A stretch of DNA of 7,251 bases from Syntrophaceae bacterium UBA6255 (GCA_002441205.1 DJVN01000105.1:1-7251); one strand, 5' to 3'; counted from the first letter of the stretch, positions 1 to 5,500 are shown. Notes: generated from the letters alone by a model not told the origin. Numbers and translations are program-made.

Positions 1-113
1 GGAAAGGTCGCGGCGCGGTCTATTTCGGCGGCAATCGGAGCGAGTTCTGTTTCCGCAAAATTGCGAACAGAATCACGAATAAGTTTATGCTTGGCGCACG
101 GATTGAGCTGCAA
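1..113 (-). CDS. Acyl-CoA dehydrogenase, N-terminal fragment (partial)
   Basis: Only the first 37 residues lie in the window; the gene continues past its left edge. The readable part contains HKLIRDSVRNFAETELAPIA followed by AEIDR, which is the first alpha-helical segment of the acyl-CoA dehydrogenase N-terminal domain (FAD flavoproteins that oxidise acyl-CoA to 2-enoyl-CoA and pass electrons to ETF). The start is read as TTG at 113-111: an in-frame TAA sits immediately upstream, so no longer start is possible, and GGGAG lies 7 bases before the TTG. The few residues before HKLIRD (QLNPCAK) look unlike the usual hydrophobic start of the family. The substrate (short-chain, branched, glutaryl or aromatic-derived) cannot be judged from this fragment. 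The family is well supported by the helix motif; the specific enzyme is unknown. Confidence 0.75.
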   Translation of the reverse strand, partial: MQLNPCAKHKLIRDSVRNFAETELAPIAAEIDRAATF

Positions 114-284
114 TTAAGTTCTCCCAAAGAGATGTCTCGCACAAATAACTTAAAATAAAAGTAAAATCAAGAGAATGAAATAATTTTTTATAAAACTAAA
201 TTTTCAAGAGGCAATTCCAGAGGGTCATAGTTTTGAAATCATAAGCGGTGGAGCTTTAGTGATCCCGTAATGATTAAATTTATT
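114..284. other. AT-rich intergenic gap between two minus-strand genes
   Basis: These 171 bases separate the stop of the SGNH hydrolase gene from the start of the acyl-CoA dehydrogenase gene, both on the minus strand. The stretch is strongly AT-rich, like the hydrolase gene. I see the ribosome-binding GGGAG for the dehydrogenase at its left edge, but no convincing terminator hairpin and no promoter better than loose TTGAAA or TTGATT matches without a good -10. It must presumably hold the dehydrogenase promoter, but I cannot place it. Confidence 0.5.
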
Positions 285-1262
285 TTATTCACTTTTTTCT
301 ATAATTGAAATCAGATTCATGTTCGTTAATTCATCAAATAAATAGTCAGCTATAATTTTATGTGCCTTCTCGTTGGGATGATAATCGGATATATTGACTC
401 TCAAGTGCGATATTTTATAGGGTGTATATTTATCTGTAACATCTATTGTGGGGATATTATTATTTTCAATCATACTTTTCATTTTTCCCCAGAAATCGTT
501 AATTAATTTCGTCATGATTTCATTTTTTTCTAAATGAGGAATGTTTAACACAACTAATTTTATTTTGTTTTGCTTGCAGAAGTCCATGATCTCCTGCATG
601 TAATAAAAAGTATCAAGGCATATTTGTTCCTTATGGCTTTTGACACAATGATTAAGATATGAGTTCATTTGGTTTATTAAGTTTTTTCTAAAACCGAATG
701 TAATTTCATATAATCTCCAATATACATAATTAACAAAATATGATTTTCTGACAATAGTATACCATGATGATTCTGGAATGGCCCAATCACCGGCATAAAT
801 CGGTGGAGTTCCACAATATTGAAAACAGGCCGGAACGAAATCATCAAAGTAAAATTGAACAATGATCAATTTAACATTTTCTTTATATGGGTAGATTTTT
901 ATAGCATTCATTTTTTGTTGCATATTATATCCGGGAATACCAAGATTAATAATTTGCCATTTATCACCAATTTTTCTTTGAAGAATATCTGTGTATCGAT
1001 TATTATTGTCATTGATGCCTACGCCACCCGTTATGGAATCACCCGCAATGAGAACAATTTTCTTATTTATTAACTCATAAACACTGTAATCAAAATCACG
1101 ATAGCCCATGCCGTTTTTCAGCCAATATTTCTTTATCCAATTTTCTCTAACCAAAGTCGGACTTGATGTTGTGTGGGCCACATAATGTCGAAATAAAAAT
1201 TCAATTACTAAGAATGACGATATTACAGTAATCAGAATAATTGTAAGTTGTTTTATTTTCAT
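285..1262 (-). CDS. Membrane-anchored SGNH/GDSL-type hydrolase
   Basis: The product (325 residues) has one N-terminal hydrophobic segment (about residues 5-24), then a predicted extracytoplasmic or periplasmic domain. SGNH-family marks are visible: block I with AGDSITGG (nucleophile Ser76), a block II-like NLGIPGYN (about 106-113) and block V SDYHPNEKAH with Asp293 and His295 as the likely catalytic pair. Such proteins are esterases or acyl-transfer enzymes, often acting on cell-surface glycans; the substrate here is unknown. Block III, normally GxND or xxND, reads YFDDF, with Asp where the oxyanion-hole Asn is expected. The ATG at 1262 was chosen over an in-frame TTG at 1277, because the hydrophobic anchor begins right after ATG and the TTG adds only five charged residues; neither has a strong Shine-Dalgarno. 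The gene is far more AT-rich than its neighbours, suggesting transfer. It stands alone, with a divergent neighbour upstream. Confidence 0.8.
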   Translation of the reverse strand: MKIKQLTIILITVISSFLVIEFLFRHYVAHTTSSPTLVRENWIKKYWLKNGMGYRDFDYSVYELINKKIVLIAGDSITGGVGINDNNNRYTDILQRKIGDKWQIINLGIPGYNMQQKMNAIKIYPYKENVKLIIVQFYFDDFVPACFQYCGTPPIYAGDWAIPESSWYTIVRKSYFVNYVYWRLYEITFGFRKNLINQMNSYLNHCVKSHKEQICLDTFYYMQEIMDFCKQNKIKLVVLNIPHLEKNEIMTKLINDFWGKMKSMIENNNIPTIDVTDKYTPYKISHLRVNISDYHPNEKAHKIIADYLFDELTNMNLISIIEKSE

Positions 1263-1318
1263 GGATTTTACCCGCAAAATAGATTTTCAATCAATACTGA
1301 AGTACCTGTTTCTTTTCT

Positions 1319-1342
1319 GTTCTTCAATGTTTTCTGAAGAAC
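1319..1342. other. Perfect 8-bp inverted repeat in the divergent intergenic region
   Basis: GTTCTTCA at 1319-1326 and TGAAGAAC at 1335-1342 are exact reverse complements separated by 8 bases. The repeat lies between the divergent SGNH hydrolase gene (start 1262) and the ybaK-like gene (start 1425). It could be an operator for either gene or a transcript hairpin. It lacks the GC-rich stem and long T-run of a good terminator. Function unknown. Confidence 0.35.
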
Positions 1343-1388
1343 CTTTTACCAAGAACGAGATTGTCCCACGGCTTTTTCATCATGTATA

Positions 1389-1419
1389 TTGCTTTTTTAT
1401 TTTTCATTATTATTATAAT
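1389..1419 (+). promoter_or_regulatory. Candidate sigma-70 promoter for the ybaK-like gene
   Basis: A perfect -10 hexamer TATAAT lies at 1414-1419, with a weaker TTGCTT at 1389-1394. The 19-base spacer is longer than the optimal 17, and the surroundings are AT-rich, so chance matches are likely. If real, the expected start point (about 1425-1427) coincides with the ATG at 1425, giving a leaderless message. Confidence 0.35.
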
Positions 1420-1424
1420 GACCA

Positions 1425-1907
1425 ATGAGTAAAGAAAAATTTCCGACAACACCAGCTGTGTTAGCCCTAAAATCACAAAAATCTGATTTTACTCTACATA
1501 CTTACCAGTATGAGGACAGAGGTGGCACAAAAGCGTCCGCAAAAAAACTTGGGGTTAATGAACATTGTGTTATTAAGACACTGATCATGGAGGATGAAAC
1601 AGGCAAACCGCTGATTATTTTAATGCATGGCGACAAGGAAGTCTCCACAAAAGCGCTGGCCCGCGCCATCGGTGTGAAATCAATCTCTCCATGCAAGCCT
1701 GAAGTGGCGGAAAAACACACAGGCTATAAAGTAGGTGGTACGTCGCCTTTCGGAACAAGAAAAGCAATGCCTGTTTATATGGAACAGACAATAGCTGATG
1801 TGCCGGAAATTTTTATAAACGCCGGCAGCCGTGGTTTGCTGGCAAAGCTTTCGACAACGGAACTTGTTCGTATGCTTAATCCAATACCGGTTAACGTCGC
1901 TATATAA
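1425..1907 (+). CDS. ybaK: YbaK/EbsC family aminoacyl-tRNA deacylase
   Basis: The 160-residue product matches the YbaK/EbsC family along its whole length, at about the family's usual size. These free-standing editing enzymes hydrolyse mischarged tRNA, typically Cys-tRNA(Pro), in the cytoplasm. Visible marks are TTPAVLALKSQ near the start, the conserved Lys in VIKTLIM (about residue 51, the place of the catalytic lysine in this fold), GYKVGGTSPFG (about 100-110) and FINAGSRGLLAKL (about 130-142). The ATG at 1425 fits the family's N-terminus, and the next upstream ATG in another frame stops at once. There is no Shine-Dalgarno before it, and a TATAAT ends only five bases upstream. The gene is divergent from the SGNH hydrolase and followed by a palindromic element. 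The exact tRNA specificity (YbaK-like versus ProX or other INS subfamilies) cannot be fixed by eye. Confidence 0.92.
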   Translation: MSKEKFPTTPAVLALKSQKSDFTLHTYQYEDRGGTKASAKKLGVNEHCVIKTLIMEDETGKPLIILMHGDKEVSTKALARAIGVKSISPCKPEVAEKHTGYKVGGTSPFGTRKAMPVYMEQTIADVPEIFINAGSRGLLAKLSTTELVRMLNPIPVNVAI

Positions 1908-1948
1908 GTTGCCTTTTCCCGGTAAAAAAGAGATAATGTCAAACAACG

Positions 1949-1968
1949 AGACTGTTCAAAAATGTTTA
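1949..1968 (+). repeat. Left terminal inverted repeat of the 212-bp element
   Basis: This 20-base arm pairs with 2141-2160 at 17 of 20 positions; mismatches fall at positions 3, 9 and 19 of the arm. Confidence 0.7.
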
Positions 1969-1991
1969 GATGCAAGGCGCGCAGTGAAACT

Positions 1992-2023
1992 CGAATTACA
2001 GTTATGTAGTAAACTGGAATTCG
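1992..2023. repeat. Internal 12-bp hairpin of the palindromic element
   Basis: CGAATTACAGTT (1992-2003) and AACTGGAATTCG (2012-2023) are reverse complements except for one mismatch, with an 8-base loop. The hairpin supports the reading of the surrounding 212 bases as a structured, non-coding repeat. It could also slow or end transcription from the upstream gene, although no T-run follows. Confidence 0.6.
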
Positions 2024-2140
2024 TCAGTTGAACTGTCCCGCTTTATCGGGGCAAAAAACGAATCGCGAGGCGTATATGATAATACGTCGAGCGGTACGGT
2101 TTGCAGCGCAACACAGCAGACCATGGTGCCCTTTAGGGTA

Positions 2141-2160
2141 TGAACATTTTTCAACAGCCT
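2141..2160 (-). repeat. Right terminal inverted repeat of the 212-bp element
   Basis: This arm is the inverted partner of 1949-1968. It ends three bases before the AAAGG (2164-2168) that serves as ribosome-binding site of the thioredoxin gene, so the insertion stops just short of that gene's translation signals. Confidence 0.7.
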
Positions 2161-2177
2161 CTCAAAGGTTAATGCAT

Positions 2178-2735
2178 ATGCCCGACAATATAATCATCCG
2201 CTGTCTTAATTGCGGAACAAAAAATAGAATACCAAAACAAAAACTTCAGGGACGTTCCCTTTGCGGCAAATGCGGAGCTTCATTGGAAGAACTAATCATT
2301 CGCTGTCTTAAATGCGGCACGAAAAACAGAATGCCTGAAAATCGTATGGATCAAAAACCCTTGTGCGGTAAATGTCATGAACCGCTGATCATTCCCCAGC
2401 AAAAAGTTTTGCCTTTCGACGTTACGGATCAGACATTTGCCCGTGAAGTGCTTACATCCGACTCATCGGTATTGGTGGATTGCTGGGCTCCGTGGTGTGG
2501 TCCATGCAGAACACTATCCCCGATTATCGATGAACTGGCGTCCGATTACGCCAACGGGGTTAAAGTTGTTAAACTCAATGTCGACGAAAATCCGCTGACG
2601 GCTTCCCAATATGGAATTCGCAGCATTCCCACCATGCTTTTTTTTAAGGAAGGCAAGATAGTGCATCGCGTTACCGGAGCATTGCCCAAGGAAGAAATCG
2701 AACAGCATTTACTATCCATCATTAAAACTAATTGA
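2178..2735 (+). CDS. trxC: Thioredoxin-2-like protein with duplicated N-terminal zinc ribbon
   Basis: The product (185 residues) has two successive four-cysteine zinc ribbons (Cys9/12/29/32 and Cys43/46/63/66), then a thioredoxin domain (about 76-185) with active site WCGPC (Cys107, Cys110), buried Asp101 in VDCW, and IRSIPT with the conserved cis-proline. It should act as a cytoplasmic dithiol-disulfide reductase. E. coli thioredoxin 2 carries one such ribbon and is about 139 residues; this protein has an extra copy. Cys102 sits where Phe is usual. The start at 2178 has AAAGG nine bases upstream. The longer frame from 2028 would read through the palindromic element and adds nothing family-like; ATG 2172 is too close to the AAAGG. 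The Nudix gene follows after 16 bases, so the two are probably co-transcribed. Family assignment is firm; the symbol is by similarity. Confidence 0.92.
   Translation: MPDNIIIRCLNCGTKNRIPKQKLQGRSLCGKCGASLEELIIRCLKCGTKNRMPENRMDQKPLCGKCHEPLIIPQQKVLPFDVTDQTFAREVLTSDSSVLVDCWAPWCGPCRTLSPIIDELASDYANGVKVVKLNVDENPLTASQYGIRSIPTMLFFKEGKIVHRVTGALPKEEIEQHLLSIIKTN
2187..2390 (+). repeat. Tandem in-gene duplication coding for the two zinc ribbons
   Basis: Two 102-base (34-codon) units, 2187-2288 and 2289-2390, code for the two ribbons. The DNA is still similar: TAATCATCCGCTGTCTTA at 2191-2208 and TAATCATTCGCTGTCTTA at 2293-2310 differ at one base. Both units translate to IIRCLxCGTKNRxP followed by LCGKC. 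The remaining similarity, including silent positions, points to a duplication within this gene rather than fusion of two unrelated ribbons. Confidence 0.85.
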
Positions 2736-2751
2736 AATAAGGAACTCCTTG

Positions 2752-3279
2752 ATGAAAAAATACAAATCCAAGCTGATATACCAATGTAAAATTTTCGATG
2801 TCTGGGAAGAAGATTTTGATTTACCCAACGGCAAAACAGCCAGACAGAGCGTGATTAATCATCAACCCACCGTCGCAATAGTTGCCATCAATGAAAAAAA
2901 AGAACTGCTTTTAATCAAACAGTATCGCAACGCCGTTAAAAAGAATCTTCTGGAAATTCCAGCCGGCTCCATTGATGGCGAGAAAGAATCTCCCTCGGTC
3001 TGCGCTCAGCGGGAACTGGCCGAAGAAACCGGTTTTAAAGCTAAAACTTTTGTCAAGCTTTTTGAAGGCTACCTCCTGCCGGGATACTGCAATGAATATA
3101 TGTATTTTTTTCTGGCTAAAGATTTGATCCATGCGCCACTGACTCCTGACGACGATGAATTTATTGAAAACATGCCTGTCAGTTTTTCCAAAGCGCGCAA
3201 ACTGATAGAACAAGGCAAGATCATCGACGCCAAAACCGTCTTGGGCATAATGCTTGCCGATAAATACATCAATAAGTAA
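2752..3279 (+). CDS. Nudix hydrolase, ADP-ribose pyrophosphatase type
   Basis: The 175-residue product resembles ADP-ribose pyrophosphatases (NudF/YqkG-like), which cleave ADP-ribose and related nucleoside diphosphate sugars to AMP and a sugar phosphate using Mg2+. Visible marks are the N-terminal beta-strand region (KSKLIYQCKIFDVWEEDFDL), VAIVAIN, the KQYRNAV segment (56-62), LEIPAGSIDG (67-76) and the catalytic core RELAEETGF (87-95) with metal-binding Glu88, Glu91 and Glu92. The Nudix box has six rather than five residues between its first Gly (72) and the first Glu (79). The ATG at 2752 has AAGGA eight bases upstream; a TTG directly before it (2749) would add one residue only and is rejected. 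It lies 16 bases after the thioredoxin gene and is followed by a strong terminator. Exact substrate not determinable. Confidence 0.88.
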   Translation: MKKYKSKLIYQCKIFDVWEEDFDLPNGKTARQSVINHQPTVAIVAINEKKELLLIKQYRNAVKKNLLEIPAGSIDGEKESPSVCAQRELAEETGFKAKTFVKLFEGYLLPGYCNEYMYFFLAKDLIHAPLTPDDDEFIENMPVSFSKARKLIEQGKIIDAKTVLGIMLADKYINK

Positions 3280-3304
3280 TTTATCAAAATATCCTTACGG
3301 TCAT

Positions 3305-3338
3305 AAAAAAGGAGGTTAATAATAAACCCCCTTTTTTT
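3305..3338. terminator. Bidirectional intrinsic terminator between convergent genes
   Basis: AAAAAAGGAGGTT (3305-3317) pairs with AACCCCCTTTTTT (3325-3337) with one A-C mismatch around a 7-base loop, followed by a further T. The stem is flanked by an A-run on one side and a T-run on the other, so it can stop transcription from both the Nudix gene (plus, ends 3279) and the SPFH gene (minus, ends 3364). Confidence 0.85.
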
Positions 3339-3363
3339 GGTATGATGCCTGTAAGAACCATGT

Positions 3364-5343
3364 TTATTTATCAGGTTTGGATTCTCCGGATATCTTGTTG
3401 GTGAACATTTTCATCAGCACTGCCGCCAGACCGTCAACCGATGAACCGCCGCCTGCCACAAGAATTTCCGGCACAACCCGCTTTTCGCCCTTCATCAACG
3501 CGTCGGCCACATTGACAAACACCGTCCCCTGTTCGCCCATAGCAGCTTTTAATTTTTCTGCGGCTTCTGCCCGCGCCAATCCAATTGATCTGATCTCGGC
3601 TCCGGCAGCTTCACCGGTTGCCTGCCGATAATGAGCCTCACCGTCACCTTCAGCCGTACGCCTGAATTTTGCCGCGTCCGCCTGAACACGCACCTGTTCA
3701 GCTTTGTTTTTCTCAATATCCACACCGACGGCTTCCTTGGCCAGCGCCGCCTGCATGTCCGCTGTTCCTTTGGATTTCTCGGTCTGGATGCGCTGTTCCT
3801 GGGATTCCTGCTGTTTTTTGAACGTCGCTATTTCCTGATTTGCGATTTCGCGTTCGGTAAGAACTGTAACAAGCTGCGCGGGAAGAATTACGTCCTGAAT
3901 ATAAACGCCCTTTGTTTCGACATTATAACTCGCCAGTTTATCTGTTATATATGCTGTTGCCGCTTCCTGAATTTCACGCCGCCTTTCAATAAATTCTACC
4001 GCCTTCATCGCCTGCAGGGTATCTCGAAAATGGTTGCCGACTGCCGCCTGAAGCACTTCATTGACGAGATTACTGACCGTACCCACCATGCTGATAACAC
4101 GGGGTGCCTGCGTATCGGGTATATGGATCTGCACCTGAAGATCAATCGAGAAGACAAATCCTTCGCATGATTTCGCGTTGATCGGCTCCAGGTTGCGGTC
4201 GAGATTATGCGCTTCCGATGTTGCCTTTGCCCAATTCAGATTCAGGATGCTGGTTGGAACAATTTCTGCATTGTAGCAGTGCGGATTAAGAGGATACTTA
4301 CCGGTGCGCAAAGCCTCAACCCAGATACCCCGATGACCCGGACGCACAATCGAACCGAATTTGAAGGTTGAACCGGATGTGTCCTCCGTCGGAAGACCTA
4401 CGTACGACTTAATAACCGCAACCTCGCCCTGTTCCACAACAAGCATCGGTACTGTTTCGACAGAAACAAGAAACGGATTCAGGTTGTACGCACCATAGAG
4501 AAGAGGATCATGCTGCAATCCGATGCTTCCGCCGTGATCCAGAAATTTCTGGAAGTCCTGATAATTATTATGCTCCCGGTTTTTGCTGCCGAGTATCATT
4601 TCCATCAGTTCGGCATCTGACTGGTTTTGTTCTTTCAATTTCTTGATATCACTAAAACCACCAATTCTGCTGGCGATATCTCCTCCGGCCAGTGGATCAC
4701 CTTCAAAGGTCGTGACAATGCCGACAATGTCAACCATCTTCTCTTTAATAACTCTCGGTTCAATGCGCACAACATCAAGTTGCCGCGGACTAAGTCCGAA
4801 ATCCTCACAGGAGAGAATTCCTCTTTTTGCTGAGCGCAAATTAAGCTCTGGTGAAACAGGGACTCCATACACCCTGCTTTTGGTTATTACAAGAAAACCG
4901 ACCGGATGAATCGGCAGTGATGTGCCCGGCGAAAATACCGGACGTTGCACACCCTTTTGTCCTCCGTTTTGCATGAATGTTCCCAGCTTGGAGAAATTGG
5001 CAAATTCTTCCTTATAGATTGCGCTTTTCGCGCCAATCGGCAGCGGCTTTCCCACTTGGGCAATCACCACGCCGATTTCTCCCGCCGGTACCTGAACCCA
5101 CGGATGCTTGTTCACTGCAAAAACCGGCCAGAATTTAAAGCGCAATCCCGGCATGAGAAGATCAGCCTGATAACCCGCTTCACCATTGAACGCAATCGGA
5201 TTATCTTCGGAAAGTTTTTTGAAGCCAAAACGCTTATTAACAAGTCCAACTTCCATTGGGCCTATGTACCTGATGGAAAAAACTATACAAACAACTGTAA
5301 CAACAAGTAGAACCGGTATCGCAAACACAATAAAAATTTCCAT
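3364..5343 (-). CDS. Large SPFH/band-7 domain, flotillin-like membrane protein
   Basis: The product (659 residues) starts with a hydrophobic anchor (about 2-24) and continues as a stomatin/prohibitin/flotillin-type protein. Residues about 80-165 and 295-365 each carry a band-7-like beta segment: PAGEIGVVIAQVGKP then PGTSLPIHP, and VVEQGEVAVIKSYVG then RTGKYPLNP. SPFH core features follow at about 395-500 (FSIDLQVQIHIPD, LNEV-like LVNEVLQAAVGNHFRD, GVYIQDVILPAQL). Residues about 497-600 form a long charged, Ala/Glu/Gln-rich coiled coil as in flotillins, and the tail (625-650) is Gly-rich then hydrophobic. Such proteins oligomerise into membrane rings or scaffolds; no specific partner is shown here. 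The start has GGAGG seven bases upstream. It is a single-gene unit with its own promoter (5416-5444) and shares a terminator with the Nudix gene. It is longer than typical 300-500-residue members. No NfeD-type partner is adjacent. Family firm, role unknown. Confidence 0.88.
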   Translation of the reverse strand: MEIFIVFAIPVLLVVTVVCIVFSIRYIGPMEVGLVNKRFGFKKLSEDNPIAFNGEAGYQADLLMPGLRFKFWPVFAVNKHPWVQVPAGEIGVVIAQVGKPLPIGAKSAIYKEEFANFSKLGTFMQNGGQKGVQRPVFSPGTSLPIHPVGFLVITKSRVYGVPVSPELNLRSAKRGILSCEDFGLSPRQLDVVRIEPRVIKEKMVDIVGIVTTFEGDPLAGGDIASRIGGFSDIKKLKEQNQSDAELMEMILGSKNREHNNYQDFQKFLDHGGSIGLQHDPLLYGAYNLNPFLVSVETVPMLVVEQGEVAVIKSYVGLPTEDTSGSTFKFGSIVRPGHRGIWVEALRTGKYPLNPHCYNAEIVPTSILNLNWAKATSEAHNLDRNLEPINAKSCEGFVFSIDLQVQIHIPDTQAPRVISMVGTVSNLVNEVLQAAVGNHFRDTLQAMKAVEFIERRREIQEAATAYITDKLASYNVETKGVYIQDVILPAQLVTVLTEREIANQEIATFKKQQESQEQRIQTEKSKGTADMQAALAKEAVGVDIEKNKAEQVRVQADAAKFRRTAEGDGEAHYRQATGEAAGAEIRSIGLARAEAAEKLKAAMGEQGTVFVNVADALMKGEKRVVPEILVAGGGSSVDGLAAVLMKMFTNKISGESKPDK

Positions 5344-5390
5344 GGTTCATCCTCCTTTTTCAGGTTTAACTTTATTTATTGATTGAATTA

Positions 5391-5402
5391 ATAAGATCTT
5401 AT
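5391..5402. promoter_or_regulatory. Perfect 12-bp palindrome, candidate operator downstream of the SPFH start point
   Basis: ATAAGATCTTAT is its own reverse complement. It lies in the predicted 5' leader of the SPFH transcript, four bases from a second perfect palindrome, with centres 16 bp apart. Being AT-rich it is less improbable by chance than its partner. It may be a second repressor half of a paired operator. Confidence 0.4.
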
Positions 5403-5406
5403 CGGA

Positions 5407-5418
5407 ACTCGCGCGAGT
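5407..5418. promoter_or_regulatory. Perfect 12-bp palindrome over the SPFH promoter, candidate operator
   Basis: ACTCGCGCGAGT is its own reverse complement and GC-rich in an AT-rich intergenic region. It overlaps the last three bases of the -10 hexamer and the predicted transcription start (about 5408-5410) of the minus-strand SPFH promoter, the classical position for a repressor operator. The regulator is not encoded in the window. Confidence 0.5.
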
Positions 5419-5444
5419 ATAGGTGAGCACCTTATGTATGTCAA
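5416..5444 (-). promoter_or_regulatory. Near-consensus sigma-70 promoter for the SPFH gene
   Basis: Read on the minus strand, TTGACA (5444-5439) is a perfect -35, followed by exactly 17 bases and TATACT (5421-5416), five of six matches to the -10. Transcription should start near 5409, leaving a leader of about 66 bases before the ATG at 5343. The promoter is strong by sequence, and its -10 is embedded in a palindrome, suggesting it is held down by a repressor. Confidence 0.75.
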
Positions 5445-5500
5445 CGAAAAACTATCCATAACGTAATAGTTACAAGATAAATAATGCGGATGAAAGTTTC

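Larger units (their letters stand above)
1949..2160. mobile_element. 212-bp MITE-like palindromic element with terminal inverted repeats
   Basis: The left end (1949-1968, AGACTGTTCAAAAATGTTTA) and the reverse complement of the right end (2141-2160, AGGCTGTTGAAAAATGTTCA) agree at 17 of 20 bases. The interior has further dyad symmetry: a long hairpin at 1992-2023, CCCG/CGGG arms at 2037-2051, and CGTAT...ATACG around 2070-2085. No credible coding region lies inside, so it is non-autonomous: either a MITE or a REP-like repeat. From memory, ends of this type (ACTGTTCAAAAATGTT ... CAACAGCCT) recur in intergenic regions of deltaproteobacterial genomes; I cannot verify this here. No clear target-site duplication flanks it. 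It fills most of the gap between the ybaK-like gene and the thioredoxin gene, ending 17 bases before the latter's ATG. Confidence 0.65.

Noticed and set aside
1263..1277. A TTG start at 1277 for the SGNH hydrolase
   Set aside because: It adds five residues ahead of the membrane anchor with no better ribosome-binding site; kept as a minor alternative only.
1912..1932. A possible terminator after the ybaK-like gene
   Set aside because: Only a five-base CTTTT/AAAAG pairing with no T-run; too weak to call.
1936..2031. A 31-codon ORF beginning MSNNETVQK
   Set aside because: It is mostly made of the left arm and hairpin of the palindromic element; no strong ribosome-binding site and no recognisable product.
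1831..2031. A plus-strand ORF across the ybaK end and the element
   Set aside because: It overlaps the conserved end of the ybaK-like gene in another frame and then enters repeat DNA.
2028..2177. An upstream extension of the thioredoxin gene by 50 residues
   Set aside because: The added part runs through the palindromic element, shows no family similarity, and the ATG at 2178 has its own AAAGG ribosome-binding site right before the conserved ribbon.
1949..2390. A possible CRISPR array from the repeated units
   Set aside because: There are only two 102-base units, and they are in-frame coding repeats; the other repeats are inverted, not spaced direct repeats.
3631..4170. A 179-residue plus-strand ORF
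   Set aside because: It is antisense to the SPFH gene, whose frame is conserved and has a good start; the antisense translation shows no domain.
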